Shown here: positions 46,553-58,058 of the stretch, piece after piece
How positions within the stretch are numbered: the first letter of the stretch is position 1
Layout: each line of letters starts with the position of its first letter
Source of the DNA: Lingula anatina
Taxonomy: Eukaryota; Brachiopoda; Lingulata; Lingulida; Lingulidae
NCBI RefSeq assembly: GCF_001039355.2
Contig: NW_019775400.1
Span: forward strand, 250,841-314,840
Length of the DNA: 64,000 nt
Direction of reading: 5' to 3'
Notes under the pieces: model-generated
What the model saw: the letters and a program-made list of their open reading frames with translations, nothing else
Databases searched by the model: none
What the model was told of the DNA's origin: nothing
Position numbers and translations under genes: made by a program

Positions 46553-47458
46553 TTGGTAAATAAGTCAGTCGACAAAATAAATAATGAGACCAAGCGTGTT
46601 TTTCGTAGTCATACTAGAACCCACCAAACTGTATTTGGTCCTTGTTACATGTACTCATTCATATGAACCTTGACGCTATATATCAAGGGTCTGACCACAT
46701 GAAAGACCCGTCGAAAACCTGGTACAAGTTATATATACTGACAGTCAATGAAAACACATCAGAAAACTTTCTTGTATTTTTTTTTTTTTTTTTTATTTTT
46801 TTTTTTTTACCGAGAATCGATTCCAACCATTTAAACGAGTACAAATGCACTTGTTTGGTCATAAGGGAGTGGGCTGACCACTAGGATGTTTAAAATTTTC
46901 GCTTCAGCTATTTAAGGTAGTCACCAAATCCACATGTGACACATGACAAGAAAGTTCAGTGATGCCACGTCTGACACTGAAAGAGTGACTGCGGGCCCTG
47001 GGGATGCTGGAGGATGATCGGAACCAAAGAGATTTGATTACGTGACCTTGCATTTTAATGATCATTTCTGACCTTTATTTCACCTTGTGTTCACACGTTA
47101 TTTTCTTAATGTGCCAAAGGAACAAAAATATGATTTGATAAATAAATGATGCGTTTTCATTGACTCTCAGTATATAGACTATGGGATATTCAAAATGATA
47201 TGATTCATACATCATTGACGTCTCGCGTCTTTGTTCGCGTTATAAAACCTAGCTAACTTCTGATTCCATGAATGGCGAACGTGGGTCTGATGCTGAAAAT
47301 TTCATTTTAGTCAGCAGGCCAATTCCCATAACTGAGCAAAATGCATCGTAGCATGGCAGTAGACCTTATCGATTTTTTTTTTTGGGGGGGGGGGTGTAAA
47401 GAAAGACATTCATTGCTCATTGCTGATTTTTCAGAATAATTTTTACATAGGAAAAAAA

Positions 47459-47611
47459 GGTGTAACAGGAATGGAAGTCCTAGGAATGGAAGTCCGGTCT
47501 CCCATCTGATTAGTACAGGTTAGTGCAGATTGGAGTATTGGGGTTAGTATATGGACGCACGTCAACTGTACAAAGTAATGATTCCTGGCTGACTCCCATT
47601 CCTGTTACACC
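47459..47611. mobile_element. 153-bp MITE with GGTGTAACAGGAATGG ends
   Basis: ggtgtaacaggaatggaag at the left is matched by cccattcctgttacacc at the right (about 16 bases, perfect). It has no coding sequence and one copy in the window. Confidence 0.8.
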
Positions 47612-47740
47612 TAGGCTACACGTGTAGTAGGCCCAGTTAGACACTCTTGGCCTTATAGAGTATCATATTCGACATCGAATATTTGCACGACTTTGAGCAT
47701 ATGAAGGTATCACCACCTGGTTTATTGAACATTCGTGTCA

Positions 47741-48869
47741 CCCCCGTCACACTTAATTGGAATCAGTAGGAATCAAGAATTCGAAGAATGAGGCTGAACG
47801 AAGAATTTGAAAAATTCGCACCACATTCGGGAAAAAAAGTTTAAATTGACCTTAATTATTGTAAGAGTACCGTTTGAATACTCAGAATGCGCTCGAATTC
47901 GCCTGGAATGATAAGTGCACTTTTTGCTGTTTTATCTCTCAAATGCAGTTCGAATGTAGTTGGAAAACTAGGAATATCTATAATGCTGTCAGAAGGCAGT
48001 CAGAATATTTATAGTAAACTTTGAATGGCGTACTAGTGTAGTTCGATTGCTGGAAAAATTAATTTTTCAGCTCATCCGAGGCACATTCGAAACATTCTGG
48101 CGGGATTTTATACCCCCGTCACACAAGAGGCGGAATGATTAAGAATGGCGTCGCAAATACAATTCTTAGTGCATACCAGGTTATTCGAAGAGCATTCTAA
48201 AAATTCTGAGTGCATTCTAAATATTTTTAGCCATTCTTGTGGCCGGCTCGAATGTTTTTGTCATGTCAAAAACTTTCGAAGTGCATTCCAACATTCGCAA
48301 TATCCCGACAGTATTCCAACTACATTCGAGCTGCATTTGAGAGGTAATATACCTGGAATGTGCAAGAATAATTGCAGGCGGGTTCGATGTGCATTCTTAG
48401 TATTCCAGAGGCATACTTACAAAGCCGTAATATTTTATGACAATTTTAATTAATTTTAATTTCCCTCCCGAATATGGCACGAATTTTTAAATTTAGTAAT
48501 TCCGGCTGGTTCTGCTTCATTCCTACTGATTTCGAATAAGTGTGACGGGGGCTTTAAGTCACTTGCCATTTCGAATCTTCCTCTAATGTTATCAGAATGT
48601 TTATAATGCTGTCGGAATGCCGCGAGAACATTTAGAATGCAGTCATAGTGCAGTTAGAATACTGCTCAAATGCCATTCGATAATTTTCCACTTGGAATGC
48701 ATTTCGAAAGTTTTTAACATGAGAAAAACATTCGGGATGCCACAAGAATGGGTAAAATATTTGGAATGCATTCGGAATTTTAAGAATGCTCTTCGAATAT
48801 CCAGGAAAGCACAAAGAATTGTATTTCCGACGGCATTCTTGCTCATTCCGCCTCTAGTGTGACGGGGGG
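47741..48869. mobile_element. Outer CCCCCGTCACAC-ended element, interrupted by a reversed relative
   Basis: The left end is CCCCCGTCACACTTAATTGG and the right end is ctagtgtgacggggg. Taking out 48113-48551 leaves a colinear element of about 690 bp. Its two halves align in order with the reverse complement of the inserted piece. The interior is full of cattcgaa and gaatgc motifs and has no coding frame of note. Confidence 0.75.
48113..48551. mobile_element. Inner CCCCCGTCACAC-ended MITE (439 bp), inserted in opposite orientation
   Basis: It starts CCCCCGTCACACAAGAGGCG and ends gaataagtgtgacggggg. Its left part pairs with the right part of the outer element (gaggcggaatga.. / ..tcattccgcctc), and its right part pairs with the outer left part (tcagtaggaat / attcctactga). 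This A-B-A'-B' order is explained simply by a shorter family member inserted backwards into a longer one. Clear target duplications were not found. Confidence 0.75.
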
Positions 48870-50023
48870 TATGTACAGTTTCGGTAACAGCCTCTCACAT
48901 AAAATGAGCTATACCTGTTGTTATTTGCATAACAACAAGTTGGTCATCGCAGTGGGAGCTGTCTTCCCGAATGCTCACTTGGCAGTTAGACAAAGTCGCG
49001 TGTAGACGCAACAGTATGTGTGGAGCAGTCAGAAGGTAGAGCTTTTATAAGGCGTGGAAGCAAATATATTGTTTGTGAGTATCACTATACTTCATCAACC
49101 ACAGCCATTAAATATTAAAGAAGAATGAGAAAAATATTTACGACAAATATTTATGACATGAATCATTTTACTGTATTTCCATTGTTATGCTACATGTGTG
49201 TCGCTCAGAAATTATTGCTTACAGTGCAATGGGACACCAAATGTTCAGGATAAACGGTGCATTCATCTGACTTTTGATGATAACCTAAGTTAGCTTGAAA
49301 TCCTCTACACTTTGTAACTCTCTGTTTGAACATTTTGTGTTCCCCAGCCTTGACAATTAATTTTGAATATTTTGACCTAATTTAAAGTGTCGTTTGTGTT
49401 TAAAAGATTATTTTGGATGGAGCTTGTCATCGTTCTGAGCTTCTGATCCAAGGATTTCGAGTGCTCATTACACATTGATTAACAGATACATATTTTACAC
49501 AGCCTGTCGTCTCCATTGTTCCGTGTGTTGTCCGTCCATTACGCGATTCACTGTATGAAAACTTATTTTATATATGTGCAGTATCTGTATCTGTATCTGT
49601 TCATGTACGTCTAGAGAAACCAATACTGGTATGAAGTATATTTGTTATAATTTTCGAAGAGAATTTGTAAATGATCTCTTTCTCTGAAATGCGTCATTAT
49701 GTACTACAACAGCTGTTATAACTTTCAATATCAAGAGGAATATATTAACGGTCGTAGCAATAAGCTCACCCACCCTGCAAATGAAACGGACTGTCCCATC
49801 AATGTTACTTTTTAACAAGAGGCCTCAAATAGTTATATCATTAACTAATTTCAGATCATAATTTTGCTTTTACGCTAGCTGAACCTGAACATCAGACTAG
49901 TTAATAAACGTGCACGCCATTCCATTTATTTTGCCTTCTGCCCCGTGATATTACTTGCATTATTAGAATTTAAAGAGCCTGTCTGTTTAGTTCAAACTTG
50001 TAAACATTATTTTATCTTTTCAG

Positions 50024-50149
50024 GAGCTCAACCAGATTCTGCACAGCATCCACCTGATAGCAGCCTATGAAGTCTAGCCTTTGTTTCACACACAGGAACC
50101 CACGCTCCTTCGTACCTAAACATCTCTTATATAAAAACTCAATAATAAA
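50024..50149 (+). other. Orphan terminal-exon-like segment with poly(A) signal
   Basis: A good acceptor (ttatcttttcag) at 50023 is followed by GC-richer sequence, short open frames (ELNQILHSIHLIAAYEV or AQPDSAQHPPDSSL, each then a stop) and AATAAA at 50144-50149. No upstream exon is obvious. It may be the last exon of an alternative neuropeptide transcript or of a non-coding RNA. Confidence 0.3.
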
Positions 50150-50389
50150 AAAAAACTTTTGAAATTTGGTGTTTTATTTTTCACTTTGTTATGAAATTAT
50201 TATGATAAGAATAGTAGTAATCAATAGAAAGCGAGTTATTCTTAGTGTTTGAGACTTTAAAATTCAATCTGAACTATTAATAATGTCAATGTTTTTGTGG
50301 TTGACGGTTTTCTGTGGTACCTAAATCTTAAACAGTTATAAAATGACCAGTATTTTCTTTTTAAAAAAAACCTGCAAGCTGATTTAGCG

Positions 50390-50555
50390 CACTGGAATAA
50401 AATTTCCTAAATGGTTTCCAACAACTTACATTTTATATTTAAAATTTTTAACCGTGAAAAATGTAATGGATACACTGGAATAAAATTTCCTAAATGGTTT
50501 CCAACAACTTACATTTTATATTTAAAATTTATTTCTGGTTATTCCTGGTTATTAA
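50390..50555 (+). repeat. 83-bp direct repeat upstream of the large duplication
   Basis: cactggaataaaatttccta and the following bases to tatttaaaattt occur at 50390 and again at 50473. This unit recurs once more at the start of the second 786-bp copy. Confidence 0.85.
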
Positions 50556-52046
50556 AAAATTAAAAAATTCACATGAGATTTTTGCCCTATAGCATATGGA
50601 ACTAATTCGTTTGGATAACTTGATTTTTTTTGTTTTGTTTTACAAATGGTTTTAAATAGAGTTTTTATTAATGATAACAAATAATGAGTTATTGTTTGAA
50701 AAATTCACAACTACAAAAATTTCAACCTTAAAGGTACACCTATGGGTTTGAAAATCCCCCAAATGACATCAACAGGAGTGGCGGATTTAGGGGGGTGTCA
50801 GCTAGGGGGGATCCTGACCCCCCCCCCTCCCCCTTCAATTTCTGAAAAAAGAAAATCACACCAATATGGTCCCCCTCTTGCAATTAGAATTTTGAATAGC
50901 TGAATCATAGTTCTAAACCGTACCAAATGACATCTTTCGCCTTCTAAATTACCAAAAAAATCCGGGGCCCTTCAGCAGGCCCCGAACCCCACGCCAAGGG
51001 GTGGGGGTGGGGGGTGGAGAGGGTAAGGTCGGCTTCGCATCCGCAGACTCCTCCCCCCCCCCCCCCTTCAATTAATCCTGGATCCATCCCTGTGGTTATG
51101 CCGAGTACTCCTTGTTGTACAATCATGTTAAGTTTTCTGTGTACGGTTGGATTTTTTCTTTTTTGCACTACTAGCACAATCAGTTGATCATACATAGGCC
51201 TACATATTTCACATTTCACCGCCGACACAATTTTTAACCGTGAAAAATGTAATGGATACACTGGAATAAAATTTCCTAAATGGTTTCCAACAACTTACAT
51301 TTTATATTTAAAATTTATTTCTGGTTATTCCTGGTTATTAAAAAATTAAAAAATTCACATGAGATTTTTGCCCTATAGCATATGGAACTAATTCGTTTGG
51401 ATAACTTGATTTTTTTTGTTTTGTTTTACAAATGGTTTTAAATAGAGTTTTTATTAATGATAACAAATAATGAGTTATTGTTTGAAAAATTCACAACTAC
51501 AAAAATTTCAACCTTAAAGGTACACCTATGGGTTTGAAAATCCCCCAAATGACATCAACAGGAGTGGCGGATTTAGGGGGGTGTCAGCTAGGGGGGATCC
51601 TGACCCCCCCCCCTCCCCCTTCAATTTCTGAAAAAAGAAAATCACACCAATATGGTCCCCCTCTTGCAATTAGAATTTTGAATAGCTGAATCATAGTTCT
51701 AAACCGTACCAAATGACATCTTTCGCCTTCTAAATTACCAAAAAAATCCGGGGCCCTTCAGCAGGCCCCGAACCCCACGCCAAGGGGTGGGGGTGGGGGG
51801 TGGAGAGGGTAAGGTCGGCTTCGCATCCGCAGACTCCTCCCCCCCCCCCTCCTTCAATTAATCCTGGATCCATCCCTGTGGTTATGCCGAGTACTCCTTG
51901 TTGTACAATCATGTTAAGTTTTCTGTGTACGGTTGGATTTTTTCTTTTTTGCACTACTAGCACAATCAGTTGATCATACATAGGCCTACATATTTCACAT
52001 TTCACCGCCGACACAATTTTTAACCGTGAAAAATGTAATGGATACA
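50445..52046 (+). repeat. 786-bp tandem duplication, nearly identical, with a partial third unit
   Basis: tttttaaccgtgaaaaatg recurs at 50445, 51231 and 52017, exactly 786 bases apart, and the sequence between is almost base-for-base the same. Each unit carries one GTGGCGGATTTAGG-ended MITE copy (about 50780-51093 and 51566-51880). Such identity means either a very recent duplication or an assembly artefact. Confidence 0.9.
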
Positions 52047-52150
52047 ACACAATACAATAAATTTTATTTCATGTCGGGTATAAATTGAAAGGAAACATTA
52101 GCTTTACAGCTATTCGCCGACTGGGTAAGGGCAAAAACATACTACAATAA
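52040..52150 (-). mobile_element. Possible LINE 3' end
   Basis: On the minus strand a frame reading ALTQSANSCKANVSF then FIPDMK meets TAA and runs straight into aatttattgtattgtgttg. This is the style of tail, with a short TTGTA-like repeat, found at the 3' end of CR1/L2-like elements. Short and decayed. Confidence 0.35.
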
Positions 52151-52379
52151 TATAACATAATATTTACACATGAAGTCTAGTAAGATTGTAAAAGGAAATG
52201 GATATTTTAAAGGCATTAATTAAGTGTCTTTGTCTTAATTCTTTATTTTATAAACCATTGTAACTTTTTCAAAAACATCTTTCTTAGTTTTTAAGAGCAT
52301 TTTAATCTATTAAATTTTAGGGAAATCTAACGTTTATCATTCAATGTTGTTCTCTGTGCTCCAGTTTGTCTTTAAGCGG

Positions 52380-52560
52380 TGCACCGCACTGCCACCTATC
52401 GGAAAACCCCGCAGCCGGCATGTAGACCTCGCTGAACTTCGTTGATAAGTGAAGCGAGAATATGCGTCGAGTTGGGAAAACATATGTTTTTGGTTTCTAA
52501 GTAGTGACTAAATCCCCCAAGGGACACCATTTCTTGTTATCTTGCGTGGAAAGTCATAAG
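52380..52560 (+). promoter_or_regulatory. Candidate METTL2 promoter and non-coding first exon
   Basis: A GC-richer interval (gcaccgcactgccacc, ccccgcagccggc) ends in a donor-like CATAAG|gtacgt at 52560/52561. The METTL2 start exon begins with an acceptor two bases before its ATG, so a 5' UTR exon must lie upstream. No TATA box is seen. Confidence 0.3.
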
Positions 52561-53571
52561 GTACGTAAAATCTCGACAGACTGATATACTGATATTCATA
52601 CTTGGTCTTTAAGTTAGTATATTTATTGAGTATCTTATTTATCAGATTTGCCATTAGAAATGTACCAGTAAAATATGTGTTTTTTAAGTGACAGGAAATT
52701 TTGTTTTAATAATTGGGATTTATTTGAGTCATCTGATCTTTCTGTAAACGTAATAATGTTTAGAGTAAGAAGCTAATTTTTTAAATATTCAAATTAAAAT
52801 TTATGTCCCTTAGGTTGTGTTCAGAATAGAAGTTTTCATACTAGCAGCCTTTCAAGTGTTTCCGAATTACGTGCCATACGTAACCTTACCACAGGTAAAT
52901 TGTATATCGCTTTTAGATGCAATATAGGATACCTATAGCATATAAGGCTTAAATCTCAGGGGCTTACAGTAATGATTCAGTCTTATCAATGGAGAAAATT
53001 GTGATTTTGTTTCTGATGCTGTGTTTTTTAAGTCATTAATTCTTAACCTATACAACATTCCTGTTGGTGGTAGCAACAAAATTGAAAAGCACTGCGACTT
53101 TCCCTAGGCTTTAATTCTATTTTATACCATGAAAGCACCACAAGTACCATATAGAATGAAGAAATATAATTTTAGTGATTTCTAAATTATGTTTCTGAAA
53201 GGTTGAAAATTTTTTCCCATTAAAATTTGTGTAATTACCATAATTGAGAGAATTCCCCATGTACTTTGAGACAGACACCTTATAAAATTATAGGCCATGT
53301 ATAGAGGCTGTACCATGTTTTGTCATGCAGAGAGTAAGTCTTAGTTTGTGTTAATAGCCCAGTTTCTTAAACAGAGTTTTTTAATTTTCTATTATATTTA
53401 TTTTTTATTTATATATTTATTTATTTATTTTATTTATTATTATTTTTTTGGTTATAGAACAGTTACTCTGATCTTAGCTGTTACAGTTGATTAACATGAC
53501 TTCCACAGTAATTTTTAAAAACATTTTGTCATATTTATGGATTTGAATAAACTTTTTTCTTCACAACAGAG

Positions 53572-55566
53572 ATGTCTGAGAACCCCCGCCCCCAGTTTGG
53601 CAACCGCTTCCTTACAGATGCAAAGAATGTGTTTGAGCATAACGCCTGGGACAATGTCGTCTGGGATGATGAGCAAGAGGACGAAGCCAGAAGAAAAGTT
53701 GCTGAAAATTCAGCGCAGCTGGTGGAAGATGAAAGGAGAGGCAAGTCTATACCGCAAAGAGTACTTTTTAAGATATTAGCTAGCAAATGAAAATAAAGAA
53801 GTTAAAAGTAAAGGTTTTCAATATTTTACACTTATGACTGGAAAATTATAAAAGGTTGATGTACTAGGGTCAAACATACCACATATGAAACCTGCACAGA
53901 AATGATCACCAATTGTATGAATAAAATAATCCACAGTTACCATTTGAACTTAACATCATGTAGAGTTCGTAACTGCTACTAGTAAGTAATTTTCGATTTC
54001 TCAGCGGAAGAGAGGCAAACTGACTTACAGTCCATCACACTTTTCTCTTGCGCAAACCAATGATGAGTGAAAATAATTTGATTTTTTTTCTTTCAGTCAA
54101 GTACAACTCAGAGGCCAATGAATACTGGAATGGTTTCTATGGCATTCACCAAAACAGATTTTTTAAGGATCGTCATTGGTTGTTCACAGAGTTTCCAGAA
54201 CTGGCACCCAAGGAGTGGCCAAGTGGAATGCCAGTGAAGGTAATTTCCCATAGTTTTAAGATATCATTTTCAGTGGATGAAAGCACATAAGGCTTTAGTG
54301 CTGTAATTTGCTAATTTGGAAAACTATATAATGTAATATTAATTAATAATCATAAATATAAAGTTTGATGCTTATGAAATGTGTAGTTTATGTTGGTTAT
54401 GTCCCTGTATTAGTTTACTTTCCTACATCATTATGGTGAGGAGAGGTAATGATTTTAAGGGGTAACTATGTGGGAAGGTAAAGGAATGTAGTCTTTTTAC
54501 TTTGGTCTTGCATAATATATGAAACATCTCAAGCTTATGCCTAGTTTGATGCATTTCAGTGTGGTTATTTATGTACTGTTGCAGTTTACACATAATTATA
54601 TCACTATATAATGTGTATTTTCAGGCAGATACTACAAATCCCACACCAGATGTCAGCACTGTCAGCACACCTAGGCAGAAATCCAAGAGGGATCTCCTAT
54701 CCCATGATGTTGAGGCCTCTGTTGATGACAATTTAGAAGGTGGAAGCAAATCAAGCAGAACCTCCACTGTTGAGCATCCAGAGGAGAAATCTCAAATGTC
54801 TGACCTTCACCTTGACCCAAATTCTGAAAATGTGATATCAACTGTTGATCATGCAAAGGAAAGTAATTCTGTTCGTGCAGGTGATGATATAAGTAATTCA
54901 ACAAGAGGTGCTTCTGAAAACTTTCTCAAAAGTCCTTGTCAGACTAGCGATATTTTCCTAGATTATCCTGGAAATGGTGCTAAGAAACGATTTCTGGAAA
55001 TAGGGTGTGGGGTTGGTAACACAGTGTTCCCTGTACTTCAGGCAAATAATGATCCCGAGTTGTTCATGTATTGCTGTGACTTCTCCAGCACTGCTATTGA
55101 CATTGTGAAAGAGCATCGTGATTATGACACATCAAGATGTTACGCTTTCACCTATGATCTCACAGACGATTCTTCCCCACTCCCATTCCCAGAAAACAGT
55201 CTCGACATAATTATAATGATATTTGTTTTGTCGGCCATACACCCCAATAAAATGAAGGGGGCCATTCAGCGTCTGGTGTCCCACCTTAAACCAGGTGGAA
55301 TGATATTGTTCAGGGATTATGGCAGATACGATCTGGCACAACTACGTTTCAAGAAGGGTCAGTGTCTTGGGGAAAACTTTTATGTCAGGGGTGATGGAAC
55401 ACTGGTTTATTTCTTTACTCAGGACGACTTGCGGAAATTGTTCACCGAGGCTGGTTTAGAAGAGGTACAGAATGTGATAGACAGGAGATTGCAGGTCAAT
55501 AGGGGGCGCCAAATCAAGATGTACCGAGTCTGGGTTCAGTGTAAATACAAGAAACCAGAAATTTAA
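53572..55566 (+). CDS. METTL2: METTL2-type tRNA (cytidine-3) methyltransferase
   Basis: Exons 53572-53740, 54097-54239 and 54625-55566 join in phase to give about 417 residues (human METTL2A/B: 378). The N-terminus has [20 protein letters not shown], exon 2 has [15 protein letters not shown], and exon 3 has a Ser/Glu-rich insert of about 110 residues followed by the class I SAM fold: motif [55 protein letters not shown] and [14 protein letters not shown]. The family makes 3-methylcytidine at position 32 of certain tRNAs in the cytosol. Intron 1 has the donor AGAG|gcaagt, a GC-AG intron. The phase works only with it: reading on would add a short unrelated tail ending at 53790. The gene is convergent with the C1orf53-like gene. 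Confidence 0.93.
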
Positions 55567-55881
55567 AATGGGAGATTTCATGGCCATATTTAATTCTGGT
55601 CCAGTTGTTTTAAGATCTTAATTTTCTTAGTTAAATAATGGCCTGATATATGAAATTTTGTTTTTTATTGAATGTAACTTTTTTTGTGAATTTGAACAAA
55701 ATGGCTCTGCAGGAGAAATACCAGTTCTAACATACTGCAGGTACAATCAGAGGAAGTGTCCTTTCAGTTTTTAATTATAGGATTATGACAGAAGTTTTTT
55801 TTAACTAATTTTACCCCAACAAATGATCCATTTTTGGCTGTGGTTATTCTGAAGCAAATGATAATATGCTGAAAACTTCTG

Positions 55882-55887
55882 AATAAA
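55882..55887 (+). terminator. Poly(A) signal AATAAA, METTL2 3' end
   Basis: It lies about 316 bases after the stop. The opposite-strand signal (TTTATT at 55973-55978) may serve a long 3' UTR of the convergent C1orf53-like gene. Confidence 0.5.
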
Positions 55888-57425
55888 TGATTCTTACCAA
55901 TAACTGTATTTATTTTCTTTATTATTGAATTTCACTGTTCATAAAAACACAAAGCCATGTAAACCATACAGTTTTTATTAATCATAATAGTTAAGCACCT
56001 TATTAAAAATAATAAAGTTTTAAAACCACTATAACAAGTATATGCATACATGGAAACATTTATAATGAATAAACAGTTACTTTGTTTCCACAAGCCTGCA
56101 CCATCAGTGTTATATTTGATGCAGAGCTTCATCCAATTTGTAATCTCCAACAATGATGGATTTGATTATTTTGACAATAATATTAGTTTCTTTAAGTTTA
56201 TATAACCATGAACAAGAAAAGGGAAAATATCCAAGCATGTAGTTTTTGTAAAAAAAATAATTATGCTGAAGTGATTCAGCTGATATGATACCGCATAACT
56301 AAAGATGAACAAGAAGTTGATAACAAGGTGAACGGACATAAGAAAATGTATTTTGCGCGTACTGACAATAATTTGAGGCAATGGGAAATTTACATGTGCA
56401 CACTTCAACCTCACTAGCCTATCACTATATGTAATTGCCTTATCAGTACTGCCTACTGCGCAATATGCAGGAATATGTTCACCAATACTTTTTATAACTT
56501 GAAATAACTTGATTATTATATAGACTTTTTTATAAGTACACTTTTAGGTTTTTTCTAAAGCTGAATACAGCTCAATGAGTATTGATTTGTGCAATAGAAC
56601 AGAAAAGCTCCAATATACTCCATTTCACAGTATTTTTCTCACCAACTTTAAAAATAAAGCAAAAATGTCTAAAAATGCCATAAGCTTAAAAATATAAGTA
56701 ACAATATTGCAAACATGTCATATATATGTGTAGAAATGAAAAAGCAAAGCCAGCAGTTATAAATATCAAGAATCTGAACATAATATATGGTGGGGTGGGG
56801 GTTATGAAATCACCTAAAACTATACTTCACAAACTATTTATATCAATTGGTATTATTTTTTTGTAACTTCTGTATAAGAAGAGAAACACAGAAATTATAC
56901 ATGGTTGTTCTTTTGCAATAACAGTATAAAAATGAATTATATAAACCCAGAAATGCTGTGTGCCATTTATTTTGAGAACTTTGTGACAAGATTTTAAAAA
57001 AAAATAAAAATTATAGCAACTATTGCAAATTTGAATGGCAGCATGTTGATTCATATGACAAAAACGAGAAATTTGAATTGAAAGATATTTTACAGAAGTA
57101 AAAAAAAATCACAACTTTATCTCATTAATTTTTACCTATAAAATGACATTTTCTTTAAAGTAATGCATGTTTAGATATATCAATTCACCAGCTCATAATA
57201 CAGAAATCTTTGTTAATGAGGATGAGCATACCCCACCCTCTACCAGGGCCACAGATTGATTTATCACTATATATTCACAGATATGTCTCTGGCTTATCCA
57301 TGGCATATTTCTCCCTTTTTTTCCAGTGAGAATTTTAATTTCCACAACATTCCATATATTATTTCTGATCACTCGGCTGGCCTCTACTAGTACGCTACAG
57401 TGTCTGCAAGCACACTGTGACAATC
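55888..57425. other. Convergent 3' region, no gene recognised
   Basis: AT-rich, with several chance frames and no family resemblance. Most of it could be the 3' UTR of the minus-strand C1orf53-like gene. Confidence 0.5.
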
Positions 57426-57996
57426 TCATATATAAAATGCAGAGTTGAACACTTTCGTTCGCCTTTGCTCTGGTACTAACTCATGACCGTAAGGACACTG
57501 AAACAAAAAAAATTTACTGTAATAAAATAATTGTACAAGCAAGAGACAGTTAAAAGGTCCACCTTTTTCAGAAAAAGAACCTGCCCCCCTTTTCAAATTT
57601 TAAAAGACACACCAGAATGCCAGCATATGTGGAGCTGGTAATGAGATGCATTTTTTAACTAGTATTCACCATCTCACAGCGACATATGGCAACCAACTAA
57701 ATCTTCTCTCTTTATACCCTGATATATATTATTCTTAGCACAGCAATTGCATGTCACTTCCCATCGACCTACTCACATGTCTACACACCCTTCCACAACA
57801 CTGCCCCCTGGTGACGTGTGCTAGACGGGTCATCACCATTAATCCAGTTATGGGGTCTGTGTACATCTCGTCACCATTCTGAAGACAGGAAAATATCATA
57901 TTGAAAATGCAATTTCTAAACTAACAGTAGAAACAAAACTTTATAGGTATTCATCTAAATTATTATAACTTGACATACTGTGTGTGTGTGTGTGTG

Positions 57997-58058
<62 letters not shown>

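Larger units (their letters stand above)
44629..52560. other. Transposon-rich intergenic region
   Basis: About 8 kb without a recognised complete gene. It contains a LINE tail (45542), at least three MITE families, a nested MITE pair, an orphan terminal exon (50024), a 786-bp tandem duplication and a possible LINE 3' end (52040), all listed separately. Homopolymer C/G runs are frequent (45098, 46275, 46500, 47384, 50818, 51055, 51604, 51840). Confidence 0.7.

Noticed and set aside
50944-52050. Two identical minus-strand frames of about 105 codons
   Set aside because: They run through the C-rich MITE inside the 786-bp duplication. Gly runs and Pro-His runs come from homopolymers and there is no family resemblance.
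53741-53790. METTL2 exon 1 reading through to a stop at 53790 as a short protein
   Set aside because: The conserved METTL2 sequence continues only from 54097. The GC donor at 53741 gives the right phase.
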